Shown here: piece after piece, positions 33,310 through 41,471 of the stretch
Layout of the letters: the number at the start of each line of letters is the position of its first letter
Numbering within the stretch: position 1 is the first letter of the stretch
Source: Bergeyella_A cardium
GTDB taxonomy: Bacteria; Bacteroidota; Bacteroidia; Flavobacteriales; Weeksellaceae
Reading direction: 5' to 3' (one strand)
DNA length: 64,000 bases
NCBI RefSeq assembly: GCF_030012605.2
Contig: NZ_CP114055.2
Notes under the pieces: generated by a model
What the model was told of the DNA's origin: nothing
Seen by the model: the letters and a program-made list of their open reading frames with translations, nothing else
The model's database searches: none
Made by a program: the position numbers and the translations under genes

Positions 33310-33855
33310 CTATACAATTTTTTCTACTTGCATAAAACTTAGCTCCATAGGGGTTTTTCTACCAAAAATAAGAACTGAAACTTCCACTTTCTTCTTGTCT
33401 TCAAGGATTTTTTCTATTGTACCTGTAAATCCATTGAATGGTCCGTCTATTACTTTTACATTCTCCCCTACTATGAATGGAATCTCTACATCGGTAGCAA
33501 ATTCTGCAAGCTCATCCATTTTCCCGAGCATTCTATTGACCTCTGATTTTCTCATTGGTACTGGATCTCCTCCTTTTGTAAGACTCAGAAATGAAATTAC
33601 ACCTGGAATATTCTTTATAATATGAGGAACTTCTCCTACCAGATTAGCTTCTACCATTAGATAGCCTGGATAATAAGGTCTCTCCTTTGGAACTTTCTTA
33701 CCATTTTTCATCTGGATAACTTTTTCCATAGGAATAATTACTTGAGTAACGAAAGCGTCAAGATTTAATCTTTTAATTTCATTCTCAATATAATTTTTGA
33801 CTTTATTTTCCTGCCCGCTGATGGCTTTCAGCACATACCACTTCAGTTCGCTCAT
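33310..33855 (-). CDS. nusG: Transcription termination/antitermination protein NusG
   Basis: A 181-residue transcription elongation factor that binds RNA polymerase and couples it to Rho or ribosomes. The NGN domain (about 1-105) has KWYVLKAISGQENKVKNYIE and PYYPGYLMVEANL. The C-terminal KOW domain (about 125-181) has GENVKVIDGPFNGFTGTIEKI. secE is 16 bases upstream, as usual. Downstream, however, there is a terminator and then sufS, not rplK. Confidence 0.97.
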   Translation of the reverse strand: MSELKWYVLKAISGQENKVKNYIENEIKRLNLDAFVTQVIIPMEKVIQMKNGKKVPKERPYYPGYLMVEANLVGEVPHIIKNIPGVISFLSLTKGGDPVPMRKSEVNRMLGKMDELAEFATDVEIPFIVGENVKVIDGPFNGFTGTIEKILEDKKKVEVSVLIFGRKTPMELSFMQVEKIV

Positions 33856-33871
33856 TGATTAATTAATACTA

Positions 33872-34078
33872 TTAGTTGAAAAGGTTAATCAGCCCAGTAA
33901 GAATATTAGATATAGCTTTGCTAAAAAGAGAATCTACACCAAAAGTAAATAAAGCTAAAACAACAGTACCCACAGTAACCACAATAGTGGAAGATTGCAG
34001 GTCTGCCCATTTAGGCCATTCTACTTTATTTCTAAATTCACTGTAAGAGCCTTTTATAAATTCTACTAATGAACTCAT
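33872..34078 (-). CDS. secE: Preprotein translocase subunit SecE
   Basis: A 68-residue single-TM subunit of the SecYEG channel. An amphipathic N-terminal helix (SSLVEFIKGSYSEFRNKVEWPKW, residues about 2-24) contains the conserved WP motif. It is followed by one membrane helix (about 31-60: SSTIVVTVGTVVLALFTFGV...). It lies between tRNA-Trp and nusG, the standard position. Confidence 0.95.
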   Translation of the reverse strand: MSSLVEFIKGSYSEFRNKVEWPKWADLQSSTIVVTVGTVVLALFTFGVDSLFSKAISNILTGLINLFN

Positions 34079-34091
34079 AAATTTTAATTTG

Positions 34092-34162
34092 CACGGGCAC
34101 TAGGATTCGAACCCAGATCAACGGTTTTGGAGACCGGTATCCTACCATTGGACGATGCCCGT
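34092..34162 (-). tRNA. tRNA-Trp (anticodon CCA)
   Basis: The acceptor stem ACGGGCA pairs with TGCCCGT. The anticodon loop CTCCAAA carries CCA. The T-arm has GGGTTCGAATCC. The 3' CCA is not encoded. It sits between tuf and secE. Confidence 0.97.
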
Positions 34163-34167
34163 AAATT

Positions 34168-34201
34168 AAAAAGTTTCCGTAATTTCCTTACGGAAACTTT
34201 T
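34168..34201 (-). terminator. Hairpin between tuf and tRNA-Trp
   Basis: A 14-bp perfect stem (34169-34182 with 34188-34201) closes the loop TTTCC, followed on the minus strand by TTTAATTT just before tRNA-Trp. It probably lowers read-through from tuf into tRNA-Trp-secE-nusG or marks a processing site. Confidence 0.75.
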
Positions 34202-34218
34202 ATTATTATACTAAATAA

Positions 34219-35406
34219 TTAGTCTAAGATTTCAGTTACCTGACCAGCACCTACTGTTCTACCACCTTCTCTAATCGCAAATCTAAGACCTACATTAAGA
34301 GCGATTGGTTGAAGCAATTCTACTGTAATAGTCAAGTTATCACCAGGCATTACCATCTCTACACCATCTGGTAAGAAGATTTCACCTGTTACATCAGTAG
34401 TTCTTACATAGAACTGAGGACGATATTTGTTGTGGAATGGAGTGTGACGACCACCTTCTTCTTTAGAAAGGATATATACCTCTGCTTTGAATTTTTTGTG
34501 TGGAGTTACAGAACCTTGTTTAGCGATAACCATACCTCTTCTGATATCGGTTTTCTCAATACCTCTAAGAAGTAGACCTACATTATCACCAGCCTCACCT
34601 CTGTCAAGGATTTTTCTAAACATCTCTACCCCAGTTACAGTTGAAGTAAGTTTCTCTTCACCCATACCTACGATATCTACTGGATCACCAGTATTGATAA
34701 CACCAGACTCGATTCTACCAGTTGCTACAGTACCTCTACCTGTAATAGAGAATACATCTTCGATCGGCATCAAGAATGGTTTATCTTGATCTCTTACTGG
34801 TTGCTCGATCCAGTTATCTACTGCTTCCATTAATTTTTCTACAGTCTCTACCCATTTTGGTTCACCATTAAGTGCACCAAGAGCAGAACCTTGAATCACT
34901 GGAGAGTTATCACCATCATACTCATAAGAAGAAAGGAGATCTCTAAGCTCAAGCTCAACAAGCTCAAGAAGCTCAGCATCATCTACCATATCTACTTTAT
35001 TCATAAACACCACAATTCTTGGTACATTTACCTGACGGCAAAGAAGGATGTGCTCTCTTGTTTGAGGCATCGGACCATCAGTTGCAGCACATACTAAGAT
35101 AGCTCCATCCATTTGAGCAGCACCAGTTACCATGTTCTTTACATAGTCGGCGTGACCTGGACAGTCTACGTGAGCATAGTGTCTATTTTCAGTTTCATAT
35201 TCAATGTGAGCAGTATTAATAGTAATACCTCTTTCTTTCTCCTCTGGAGCAGAGTCAATAGCAGAGAAGTCTTTTTTCTCAGCAAGACCTTTATCAGATA
35301 ATACTTTACTGATCGCTGCAGTTAAAGTAGTTTTACCATGGTCTACGTGACCAATAGTACCAATGTTCAAGTGCGGTTTGTTACGATTAAACGTTTCCTT
35401 TGCCAT
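34219..35406 (-). CDS. tuf: Elongation factor Tu
   Basis: A 395-residue translational GTPase that delivers aminoacyl-tRNA to the ribosome. It has G1 GHVDHGKTT (19-27), switch I RGITINTAHIEYET, G3 DCPGHADY (about 81-88) and G4 NKVD (about 136-139). Domain 2 includes GRGTVATGRIESG, and the C-terminus is RTVGAGQVTEILD. It stands between the four-tRNA cluster and tRNA-Trp-secE-nusG. A -7 element TATATTTG lies at 35451-35458, so it has its own promoter in addition to any read-through from the tRNAs. A second tuf copy is not seen in the window. Confidence 0.98.
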   Translation of the reverse strand: MAKETFNRNKPHLNIGTIGHVDHGKTTLTAAISKVLSDKGLAEKKDFSAIDSAPEEKERGITINTAHIEYETENRHYAHVDCPGHADYVKNMVTGAAQMDGAILVCAATDGPMPQTREHILLCRQVNVPRIVVFMNKVDMVDDAELLELVELELRDLLSSYEYDGDNSPVIQGSALGALNGEPKWVETVEKLMEAVDNWIEQPVRDQDKPFLMPIEDVFSITGRGTVATGRIESGVINTGDPVDIVGMGEEKLTSTVTGVEMFRKILDRGEAGDNVGLLLRGIEKTDIRRGMVIAKQGSVTPHKKFKAEVYILSKEEGGRHTPFHNKYRPQFYVRTTDVTGEIFLPDGVEMVMPGDNLTITVELLQPIALNVGLRFAIREGGRTVGAGQVTEILD

Positions 35407-35450
35407 GATTTCTAAGTTATTTTAAATTATTTATTTCTATTTTCGGTCTG

Positions 35451-35458
35451 CAAATATA
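35451..35458 (-). promoter_or_regulatory. -7 element of tuf
   Basis: TATATTTG matches TAnnTTTG, 44 bases before the start codon. A TTTG at 35475-35478 is present at 16-base spacing, slightly short of consensus. Confidence 0.55.
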
Positions 35459-35578
35459 ATATTTTTTTGAATACCAAAACTATTTTATTAAAAAAAGTTT
35501 AATATTCTGATTTGAGGATCTACCTGGCAAATCCGACTTTTCATCATCACACCAAGCAAACACCAGTTTCCTATTACT

Positions 35579-35603
35579 AAAAAATCCCGAGAGAACTTCG
35601 GGA
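35579..35603 (-). terminator. Terminator after tRNA-Thr(GGT)
   Basis: TCCCGA (35585-35590) pairs with TCGGGA (35598-35603), followed on the minus strand by TTTTTT. It separates the tRNA cluster from tuf. Confidence 0.8.
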
Positions 35604-35613
35604 ATTTGCTTTG

Positions 35614-35685
35614 AGCCATTATCGGGACTTGAACCCGAGACCTCTTCCTTACCAAGGAAGCGCTCTACCGCTGAGCTATAACGGC
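35614..35685 (-). tRNA. tRNA-Thr (anticodon GGT)
   Basis: The acceptor stem GCCGTTA pairs with TAATGGC (one G-T pair). The anticodon stem CTTCC/GGAAG has the loop TTGGTAA. The D-arm is AGCTCAGCGGTAGAGC and the T-arm CGGGTTCAAGTCCCG. Confidence 0.97.
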
Positions 35686-35692
35686 AATCTCT

Positions 35693-35719
35693 AAAAAAAG
35701 CCACACCAACCAGTGTGAC
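35693..35719 (-). terminator. Terminator-like hairpin between tRNA-Gly and tRNA-Thr(GGT)
   Basis: GCCACAC (35700-35706) pairs with GTGTGAC (35713-35719) with one G-T pair. On the minus strand it is followed by seven T residues. It splits the tRNA cluster. Confidence 0.75.
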
Positions 35720-35724
35720 TTTAG

Positions 35725-35797
35725 AGCGGAAGACGGGGTTCGAACCCGCGACATTCAGCTTGGAAGGCTGACGCTCTACCAACTGAGCTACTTCCGC
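35725..35797 (-). tRNA. tRNA-Gly (anticodon TCC)
   Basis: The acceptor stem GCGGAAG pairs with CTTCCGC. The anticodon loop CTTCCAA carries TCC. The T-arm is CGGGTTCGAACCCCG. The cloverleaf is complete. Confidence 0.97.
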
Positions 35798-35888
35798 ATT
35801 TTTTATTATCCTTAGAAAGGATAGCTGGTATAATTGGCTGCAAAATTAATAAAACTTTTTAATACCGCAAGCCTTTTAGTAAAAAAAG

Positions 35889-35969
35889 TGGGGAGAGCAG
35901 GATTCGAACCTACGAAGCCGAAGCAACTGAGTTACAGTCAGTCCCATTTAGCCACTCTGGAATCTCCCC
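35889..35969 (-). tRNA. tRNA-Tyr (anticodon GTA)
   Basis: The acceptor stem GGGGAGA pairs with TCTCCCC. The anticodon stem ACTGA/TCAGT has the loop CTGTAAC. A long variable arm (TGCTTCGGC) is present as expected for a class II tRNA. Confidence 0.97.
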
Positions 35970-35982
35970 AAACTTTTTAAAG

Positions 35983-36056
35983 AGCCTCCAGAGGGATTCG
36001 AACCCACGACCCCGAGATTACAAATCACGTGCTCTGGCCAACTGAGCTATGGAGGC
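35983..36056 (-). tRNA. tRNA-Thr (anticodon TGT)
   Basis: The acceptor stem GCCTCCA pairs with TGGAGGC. The anticodon loop contains TGT in GATTTGTAATC. It is the first of the four tRNAs in the direction of transcription. Confidence 0.97.
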
Positions 36057-36178
36057 ATTAGATTTCAAAAAGAACTCTTATCTCAAAAACGGAACTCTTT
36101 TCCGTTTTGCGGTTGCAAATATATGGAGTTTTTTCTGAAATCTACAAATATTTCTATTAAAATTTTATTTCTTATCAA

Positions 36179-36469
36179 TTATAATTTCTCTTTCCTTTTG
36201 ATTAGTAATTTTTTAGCAGCTTCTGAACATAAATCCAAACTTTCTTCAAAACTTGTGGAAGTCTTCTTTACTACAATATCATCACCAGGGATAACTACTC
36301 TAACTTCTGCGGTTTTATTTTCTTTATCGTGGCTGTTTTCTAATCTTAAAGTTACTTTACATTCTATAATCTTATCATAGAATGTATCCAATTTGCTTAA
36401 TTTCTTATCAATAAACTCTTCTAATGGCTGATGAGGTGTAAGACCTATTGCCTGAACGGAAATTTTCAT
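36179..36469 (-). CDS. hpf: Ribosome hibernation-promoting factor (HPF/YfiA family)
   Basis: A 96-residue cytoplasmic protein that blocks the decoding centre of idle ribosomes. It has the family beta-alpha-beta-beta-beta-alpha layout: MKISVQAIGLTPHQPLEEFIDKKLSKL (residues 1-27), a middle beta region CKVTLRLENS...AEVRVVIPGDDIVV, and the final helix TSFEESLDLCSEAAKKLLIKRKEKL. It is the short form without the C-terminal dimerisation domain. It follows xerC with a 24-base gap and precedes the tRNA-tuf block, an order common in flavobacteria. Confidence 0.92.
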   Translation of the reverse strand: MKISVQAIGLTPHQPLEEFIDKKLSKLDTFYDKIIECKVTLRLENSHDKENKTAEVRVVIPGDDIVVKKTSTSFEESLDLCSEAAKKLLIKRKEKL

Positions 36470-36493
36470 ACGACAACTTTTTTATATTAAACA

Positions 36494-37378
36494 TTAATTT
36501 TTCTTCTTTGCCCTTGGATGAGAGGTATTAAAAATCCTTTTCATTTGCTCAATATCTGCATTGGTATACACTTGAGTACTCGCAAGACTCGAATGCCCCA
36601 ATATCGCTTTCACCTTTGATATCTCTGCTCCATTATTTAAGATATGTGTAGCAAATGTATGCCTCAATATATGAGGGCTTTTTTTCTCCTTACAAGTAAC
36701 GGCACTAAGATATGAGTTTACAGTTACATAGACAAAGTTTTCAGTAATTTTTTTACCTTTTGTGCTTACAAAAAAATACTTTTCGCAGGCTTCAAGGGGG
36801 TTACGCTCTTTTTCTATATAATCTCTCATTAACCGAGACAGGTCTTCCGCAATGGGAACCACCCTTGTTTTATTTCCTTTCCCCGATATTTTAATTTCAT
36901 TTTTAGACAAATCTACATTTTGCAACTCCATATTACAGAGCTCAAACCTTCGCATTCCTGTTTGGTAAAGCGTTTCAATAATCAGTATCTCTAAAAGAGA
37001 ATGCTCTCCCTGAAATTCTAATTTTGAAAGTCTTTCCATTTCTTCTACCGATAATGGAATTTGTTTCTTAGGGTTGAATTTTAAAGACTTAATACTCTCT
37101 AAAGGAGAAACTTTAATCTCTCCAATCTTTAATAAAAAATTATAATACCCCCTCAGGGTGGTTAGCTTTCTATTGATGCTGTTTTCTGCGAGTTTATGTT
37201 TATTGAGGCGCACCATAAAATTGCGGATAGTCCTCTTATCCACACTCAAAGTATCATCAGTGCTTTCTGTTTCGTTTAGAAAAGAAATGAAATCTTTCAA
37301 ATCTCTTTTATAACTAACGATGGTATTGTCTGAGTAGCGTTTTTCAACTTTTATGTAATCTAAAAATCGATCTATCAT
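36494..37378 (-). CDS. xerC: Tyrosine recombinase XerC-like
   Basis: From ATG 37378 (MIDRFLDYIKVEKRYSDNT) it is 294 residues. The SAM-like DNA-binding domain covers about 1-95 and the catalytic domain about 105-290. The catalytic set is R143/R144 in TGMRRFELC, K167 in ISGKGNKTR, H236/R239 in PHILRHTFATH, H262 in LGHSS and nucleophile Y271 in QVYTNADIE. It resolves chromosome dimers at dif. It lies in the housekeeping order rpsU-xerC-hpf, so it is a core Xer protein, not the integrase of a mobile element. A -7 element TATATTTG at 37383-37390 ends only four bases before the ATG, so the transcript may be nearly leaderless. Confidence 0.92.
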   Translation of the reverse strand: MIDRFLDYIKVEKRYSDNTIVSYKRDLKDFISFLNETESTDDTLSVDKRTIRNFMVRLNKHKLAENSINRKLTTLRGYYNFLLKIGEIKVSPLESIKSLKFNPKKQIPLSVEEMERLSKLEFQGEHSLLEILIIETLYQTGMRRFELCNMELQNVDLSKNEIKISGKGNKTRVVPIAEDLSRLMRDYIEKERNPLEACEKYFFVSTKGKKITENFVYVTVNSYLSAVTCKEKKSPHILRHTFATHILNNGAEISKVKAILGHSSLASTQVYTNADIEQMKRIFNTSHPRAKKKN

Positions 37379-37391
37379 AGACCAAATATAT

Positions 37392-37429
37392 AAAAAAATC
37401 ACTTCCTAAATTGATATTCAGAAAGTGAT
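37392..37429 (-). terminator. Terminator of rpsU
   Basis: ATCACTT (37398-37404) pairs with AAGTGAT (37423-37429), followed on the minus strand by TTTTTTT. Confidence 0.8.
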
Positions 37430-37462
37430 CACTATAAAAAATTAATTATTACAACTTAAATA

Positions 37463-37660
37463 TTAAGCCTGTTCTTCTTTGCTTAATGCTCTTTGCTTAT
37501 GAGCTGCTCTTAGTTTTCCTTGTCTTAAAATTACAGATGGCTTAATAAATTGCTGTCTTGCTCTAAGTTTCTTAACAACACCTGTTTTGTCAAATTTTCT
37601 TTTGTACTTTTTAAGAGCTCTATCGATAGACTCTCCATCTTTTACTGGAATTATTAGCAT
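37463..37660 (-). CDS. rpsU: 30S ribosomal protein bS21
   Basis: A 65-residue, strongly basic small-subunit protein that helps mRNA binding near the 16S 3' end. It starts MLIIPVKDGESIDRALKKYKRKF and has the conserved RRKxDKTGVVKKLRARQQFIKPSV-type core. It has a well-formed promoter (37684-37714) and a terminator, so it can be transcribed alone. Confidence 0.96.
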   Translation of the reverse strand: MLIIPVKDGESIDRALKKYKRKFDKTGVVKKLRARQQFIKPSVILRQGKLRAAHKQRALSKEEQA

Positions 37661-37683
37661 AGTTTACATCTCATTTTCGGGTG

Positions 37684-37714
37684 CAAATATATAGGTTTAT
37701 TTTTAACACGCAAA
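37684..37714 (-). promoter_or_regulatory. Flavobacterial promoter of rpsU
   Basis: The -33 element TTTG (37711-37714) and -7 element TATATTTG (37684-37691) have a spacer of 19 bases, a full match to the Bacteroidota consensus. Confidence 0.8.
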
Positions 37715-37780
37715 ACACTACCCATTTTTTCAGTAAATATTTCAAAAAAATATATAAATTGTGCCTCTAATTTTCTTCTT

Positions 37781-40700
37781 ATGATTTTTCATCCTTATAC
37801 TGCGATTAATGCCTCTGCTGGCTCTGGGAAGACTTATGCACTGGTTCAGAAGATACTCATCATTTGCCTTAGCCATCCCAAAAGGTACGACACTATAAAA
37901 AACATATTAGCACTTACTTTTACGAATAAAGCAGCTAATGAAATGAAAAAACGCCTCATAGACTGGCTAAAAGGCTTTACAGATGAAGATTATGCACAGA
38001 ACAAAGACCTTCAAGGAATAAAAGAAAAATTAGAAAAACTCGGAATAAAAGTAAGTATAGAGGAACTGCATCACAGAGCGAAAGAGGTGCTGGATTATAT
38101 CCTCCACCATTATTCTACACTTAATATCAGCACAATTGATAAGTTTAATTCCAAGCTGGTGCGTTCTTTTTCATACGAGCTGGGGCTACCTCATCAGTTT
38201 AATCTTGAAATACAAAACGAGCCTTATCTAATAGAAGCCGTTGACAGGCTATTGGATGAAATCGGCAGTGATGAGCAAATTTCATCTGCATTTATGGATT
38301 TGATAGATTACAATTTTGAGAACGACGAAAGGGTTAATATCAACAAAACACTATACAACAAAGCAAAAACTTATATAAACGATGTACACTACTCTGAGTT
38401 GAAAAAAAATAAAAACTTCGATTGGGAAGCCTATAAAAACACAAAGGAAAACATCAGGAAGAGAATAGCTATCAGTAAAGAGAAGATGGAAGAAATAGCA
38501 AAATCTGCCTTAAAACTCATTGCAGATAAGGATTTAGATGAAAAAGACTTCCAAGGAGGGAGTAGTAGAGGAATTGCTGTTTTCTTCAAAAAAATCCTGA
38601 ATTTCTGTGATGGACAAAGAGACTTCCCTTTCCCAGATGATGAAGACAAAGCCCTTGAGAACTTTAGAAAAGGAAGTGCTTCCAAGAACGAACTCATAAA
38701 ATCTACCGTACTCAGCATTATAGAAGAGCTCATCAGCAAGCGTGAGCAAATCATACACCTGTATATATATAGGATAAAAAATGAAAAAATCCTCAAGGAG
38801 CTCCTCCCTTTTAAGTTCAACAAAGAAATACAAGACCAGCTGAATATTATAGAAACTGAAAACGACCTGGTACTGCTCTCCAAATTTAATATCATTATAA
38901 ATGAAAACCTTAAAAACGAGCCTTCCAACTTTCTCTATGAAAAAATCGGCACCAAATTCCATCATTTTTTTATTGATGAATTTCAAGATACCTCCCTTAT
39001 GCAATGGGAAAACCTGCTGCCATTAAGGGATAATAATATCTCCGAAAGTGGTAATTCTTTCACTATCGTGGGAGACCCTAAGCAGAGCATCTACCGTTTC
39101 CGTGGTGGAGAGAGTGAAATAATGCTCAATATCCTCAACCAAAAAGAATACACGAACACTCCTGTAAGCATTGAAAATCTGGAGAATAACTGGCGCTCGG
39201 CAAAGAATATCGTACAGTTTAATAATGACTTATATGAATTCATCGGTAATGAATTGAGAGAAGAGCACCAGAAGCTCTTTGCCATAGATGGCAAGCAAAA
39301 TGCCATAAAAGACTTCCCAGGCAGGGTAAAAGCAAGCCTGACCGACTACGAGAAACGCTCTGAAGTCTTCTTTGAAAACTCGGCTCTGCAGATGAAAAAG
39401 GATATACAAAACTGCATAGATTTAGGATTTAAACTCTCAGACATCACCATTATTTGCCGTACAGGTAAAGAAATCAGGGAATACTCTTCGCTTTTAGGAC
39501 AGCAGAAAATCTCCTACAACGGAGCAGAGCAAAACATAAAAACCATTTCCGAAAAAGGGCTTACTCTGGGGATTTCCTATACTCTAAAGGCTCTTGCCGA
39601 TTTCCTCAACTGGAAACTAGAGCCAGAAAACAGGCAGTACCTGGTAAAAATGCTGTATTATCTGAACAAACTGAACAGAATTAAAATTGATGATTTCACA
39701 TTAGAAATGTCTCAAATCCTCAGCTTGCCACCCCACAGTATAGAAAACGAGCTACAGAAAAGATATCACCTCAATTTGCAAATAGAGCTTAATCTCAACC
39801 TGTATAACTATATAGAGTACTTCGCTCAAGAGTTTTCGGTAGTGGGAAAGGAAACGGAATTTATCCTCAACTTCCTCGAAAATCTCTATGCTTTTAGCCA
39901 AAATTCAGGGGCAACCTTAAAAGACTTCATCAAGTATTGGAACGAAGAAGCACAGAACATCTCCATACAGGCGAGCGATAACACTGATGCCATCAAGCTG
40001 ATGACTATACACGCAGCAAAGGGTTTGGAGTTTCCCGTAGTGCTCCTCCCAATGCAGAGTGGCAATAAAGATAACGACTTCCAGCAGTGGTTCAGCTTAG
40101 GAGATGAGCAGGAGCTAAAGTCCATCAACCTAAATAATTTTGATAAAAAACTCAACTCATACGACAAAGAAATCCGAGATTTTAATGAAGAAAATGCCTA
40201 CAAAAACAGAATCGACAGGCTTTGCGTACTCTATGTAGCCACTACCCGAGCCGTAGAGCATCTTTATCTCTATCTTCAAAAACCTTCAAAAACAGGAGAA
40301 CCCACAGAAATCTTGCGCTTCATAGAGTCTCATTTCCCAATAGAACCTAATGAAGACAGCATAGACCTCTACCCTACCGATAGCTCCCTCATCCGAAAAA
40401 CAGGTAAAGAGAAAGAAAACACCCACCTCTCTCTCCAAATAAAAGACCTGAGCCACAAGGAGAAAAAAGCAGAGAGCATAAAAATAGCCACCCCTTCTAA
40501 AAACTATCAGCAGACGAAAGCCAAAGTAAGAGAAGGTATACTTACGCACGAAATATTATCAAAAATCAATTCAAAGGCGGATATCTCCAAAGTTCTCCAA
40601 AGCTACCTCCTGAGTGGGAGCATTACAAAAACTGAGAAAAACCAGATTGAAAATAAGATAAATGCTATTGTATCCGATAGCAGATACAGCAAATATTTTG

Positions 40701-40933
40701 CTGAAGGGCTCAACACTCTTTCCGAAAGAGACATCATCTATAGAGGTAATGGAAAAGCAGAAACCTACCGCCCCGATAGGTTGGTAAAGCTAAGCGATGG
40801 CTGGGCAATAATAGATTTCAAAACAGGTGCCCCCAAAAAGGAACACCTGAGCCAGATAAAACATTACGAGCATCTGCTAAGATCTATGGGTAGAAAGGTC
40901 TCCACAGTGGAAATCATCTACCTGAATGATTAG
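37781..40933 (+). CDS. UvrD-family helicase with C-terminal nuclease (RecB/AddA-like)
   Basis: A 1050-residue ATP-dependent DNA helicase-exonuclease. Walker A ASAGSGKTYAL (11-21), motif Ia LTFTNKAANEMKKR, Walker B FFIDEFQDTS (near 397-405), VGDPKQSIYRFRGG and NNWRSAKNIV mark superfamily 1A. LMTIHAAKGLEFPVVLLP and VLYVATTRAVEHLYLYL are motifs V-VI. The C-terminal ~150 residues form a PD-(D/E)XK nuclease with GILTHEIL and PDRLV...WAIIDFKTG (near 990-1015). This matches RecB/AddA-type end-processing enzymes for double-strand break repair. The AddB-like partner is not next to it. It is convergent with the USP gene 9 bases away. Confidence 0.9.
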   Translation: MIFHPYTAINASAGSGKTYALVQKILIICLSHPKRYDTIKNILALTFTNKAANEMKKRLIDWLKGFTDEDYAQNKDLQGIKEKLEKLGIKVSIEELHHRAKEVLDYILHHYSTLNISTIDKFNSKLVRSFSYELGLPHQFNLEIQNEPYLIEAVDRLLDEIGSDEQISSAFMDLIDYNFENDERVNINKTLYNKAKTYINDVHYSELKKNKNFDWEAYKNTKENIRKRIAISKEKMEEIAKSALKLIADKDLDEKDFQGGSSRGIAVFFKKILNFCDGQRDFPFPDDEDKALENFRKGSASKNELIKSTVLSIIEELISKREQIIHLYIYRIKNEKILKELLPFKFNKEIQDQLNIIETENDLVLLSKFNIIINENLKNEPSNFLYEKIGTKFHHFFIDEFQDTSLMQWENLLPLRDNNISESGNSFTIVGDPKQSIYRFRGGESEIMLNILNQKEYTNTPVSIENLENNWRSAKNIVQFNNDLYEFIGNELREEHQKLFAIDGKQNAIKDFPGRVKASLTDYEKRSEVFFENSALQMKKDIQNCIDLGFKLSDITIICRTGKEIREYSSLLGQQKISYNGAEQNIKTISEKGLTLGISYTLKALADFLNWKLEPENRQYLVKMLYYLNKLNRIKIDDFTLEMSQILSLPPHSIENELQKRYHLNLQIELNLNLYNYIEYFAQEFSVVGKETEFILNFLENLYAFSQNSGATLKDFIKYWNEEAQNISIQASDNTDAIKLMTIHAAKGLEFPVVLLPMQSGNKDNDFQQWFSLGDEQELKSINLNNFDKKLNSYDKEIRDFNEENAYKNRIDRLCVLYVATTRAVEHLYLYLQKPSKTGEPTEILRFIESHFPIEPNEDSIDLYPTDSSLIRKTGKEKENTHLSLQIKDLSHKEKKAESIKIATPSKNYQQTKAKVREGILTHEILSKINSKADISKVLQSYLLSGSITKTEKNQIENKINAIVSDSRYSKYFAEGLNTLSERDIIYRGNGKAETYRPDRLVKLSDGWAIIDFKTGAPKKEHLSQIKHYEHLLRSMGRKVSTVEIIYLND

Positions 40934-40942
40934 CCCACCCTG

Positions 40943-41389
40943 CTATCTCCCTTTGCTGTGTATGGGGATTACGAGAACAGGGAGTGGGCAGTTCTTGGTG
41001 AGCTCCTTAGTAAGGCTACCCACAAAAACATCGTAAATACCGCTTCTTCCGTGCGAGCCCATCACAATATAAGAAGCATTTTTCTCTTCAGCATAGTCCA
41101 GAATAAGGTCTTTAGCTACTCCCTGCCTCAGCTCAGTTTCACAGGCTATCCCTTGCTGACTGATAGTTTCCTCTATTCTTTGGAGTAGTCTCTGGCTCTC
41201 TTGGGTCTCAGATTTCTCTACCTCTGGATAGTACTGCACGCCTATATCACTCATCGCGAAGCCTAAATCTGCAGGGGCAATATGGATAACACACAGCTGA
41301 CCACCCACTTCCTTTGCAAATTTTATAGCTCCTGCCACTAATTTGTCGGTTGCCTCAGAAAAATCTACTGGCAAAATAATACTAATCAT
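40943..41389 (-). CDS. Universal stress protein (UspA family)
   Basis: A 148-residue single-domain Usp protein. The ATP-binding pattern G-2x-G-9x-G(S/T) is present in VMGSHGRSGIYDVFVGSLTKEL (near residues 112-133), with the N-terminal ISIILPVDFSEAT and final PLPVLVIP. Such proteins bind ATP and aid survival under stress; the exact role is unknown. The upstream 450-base region shared with the SIMPL gene contains a striking 22-bp repeat array. Confidence 0.92.
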   Translation of the reverse strand: MISIILPVDFSEATDKLVAGAIKFAKEVGGQLCVIHIAPADLGFAMSDIGVQYYPEVEKSETQESQRLLQRIEETISQQGIACETELRQGVAKDLILDYAEEKNASYIVMGSHGRSGIYDVFVGSLTKELTKNCPLPVLVIPIHSKGR

Positions 41390-41471
41390 ATCTGTAATTT
41401 TTTATTGATTTATCGGTAGTAAAGTTACAAATATCTACCCAAGTAGCCAAGCGCATACTCCTGATATATTT

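Noticed and set aside
36494..37378. Integrase of an integrative element beside tRNA genes
   Set aside because: It sits in the conserved order rpsU-xerC-hpf and has XerC-like length and spacing of catalytic residues. No other mobile genes or direct repeats of a tRNA end were seen.
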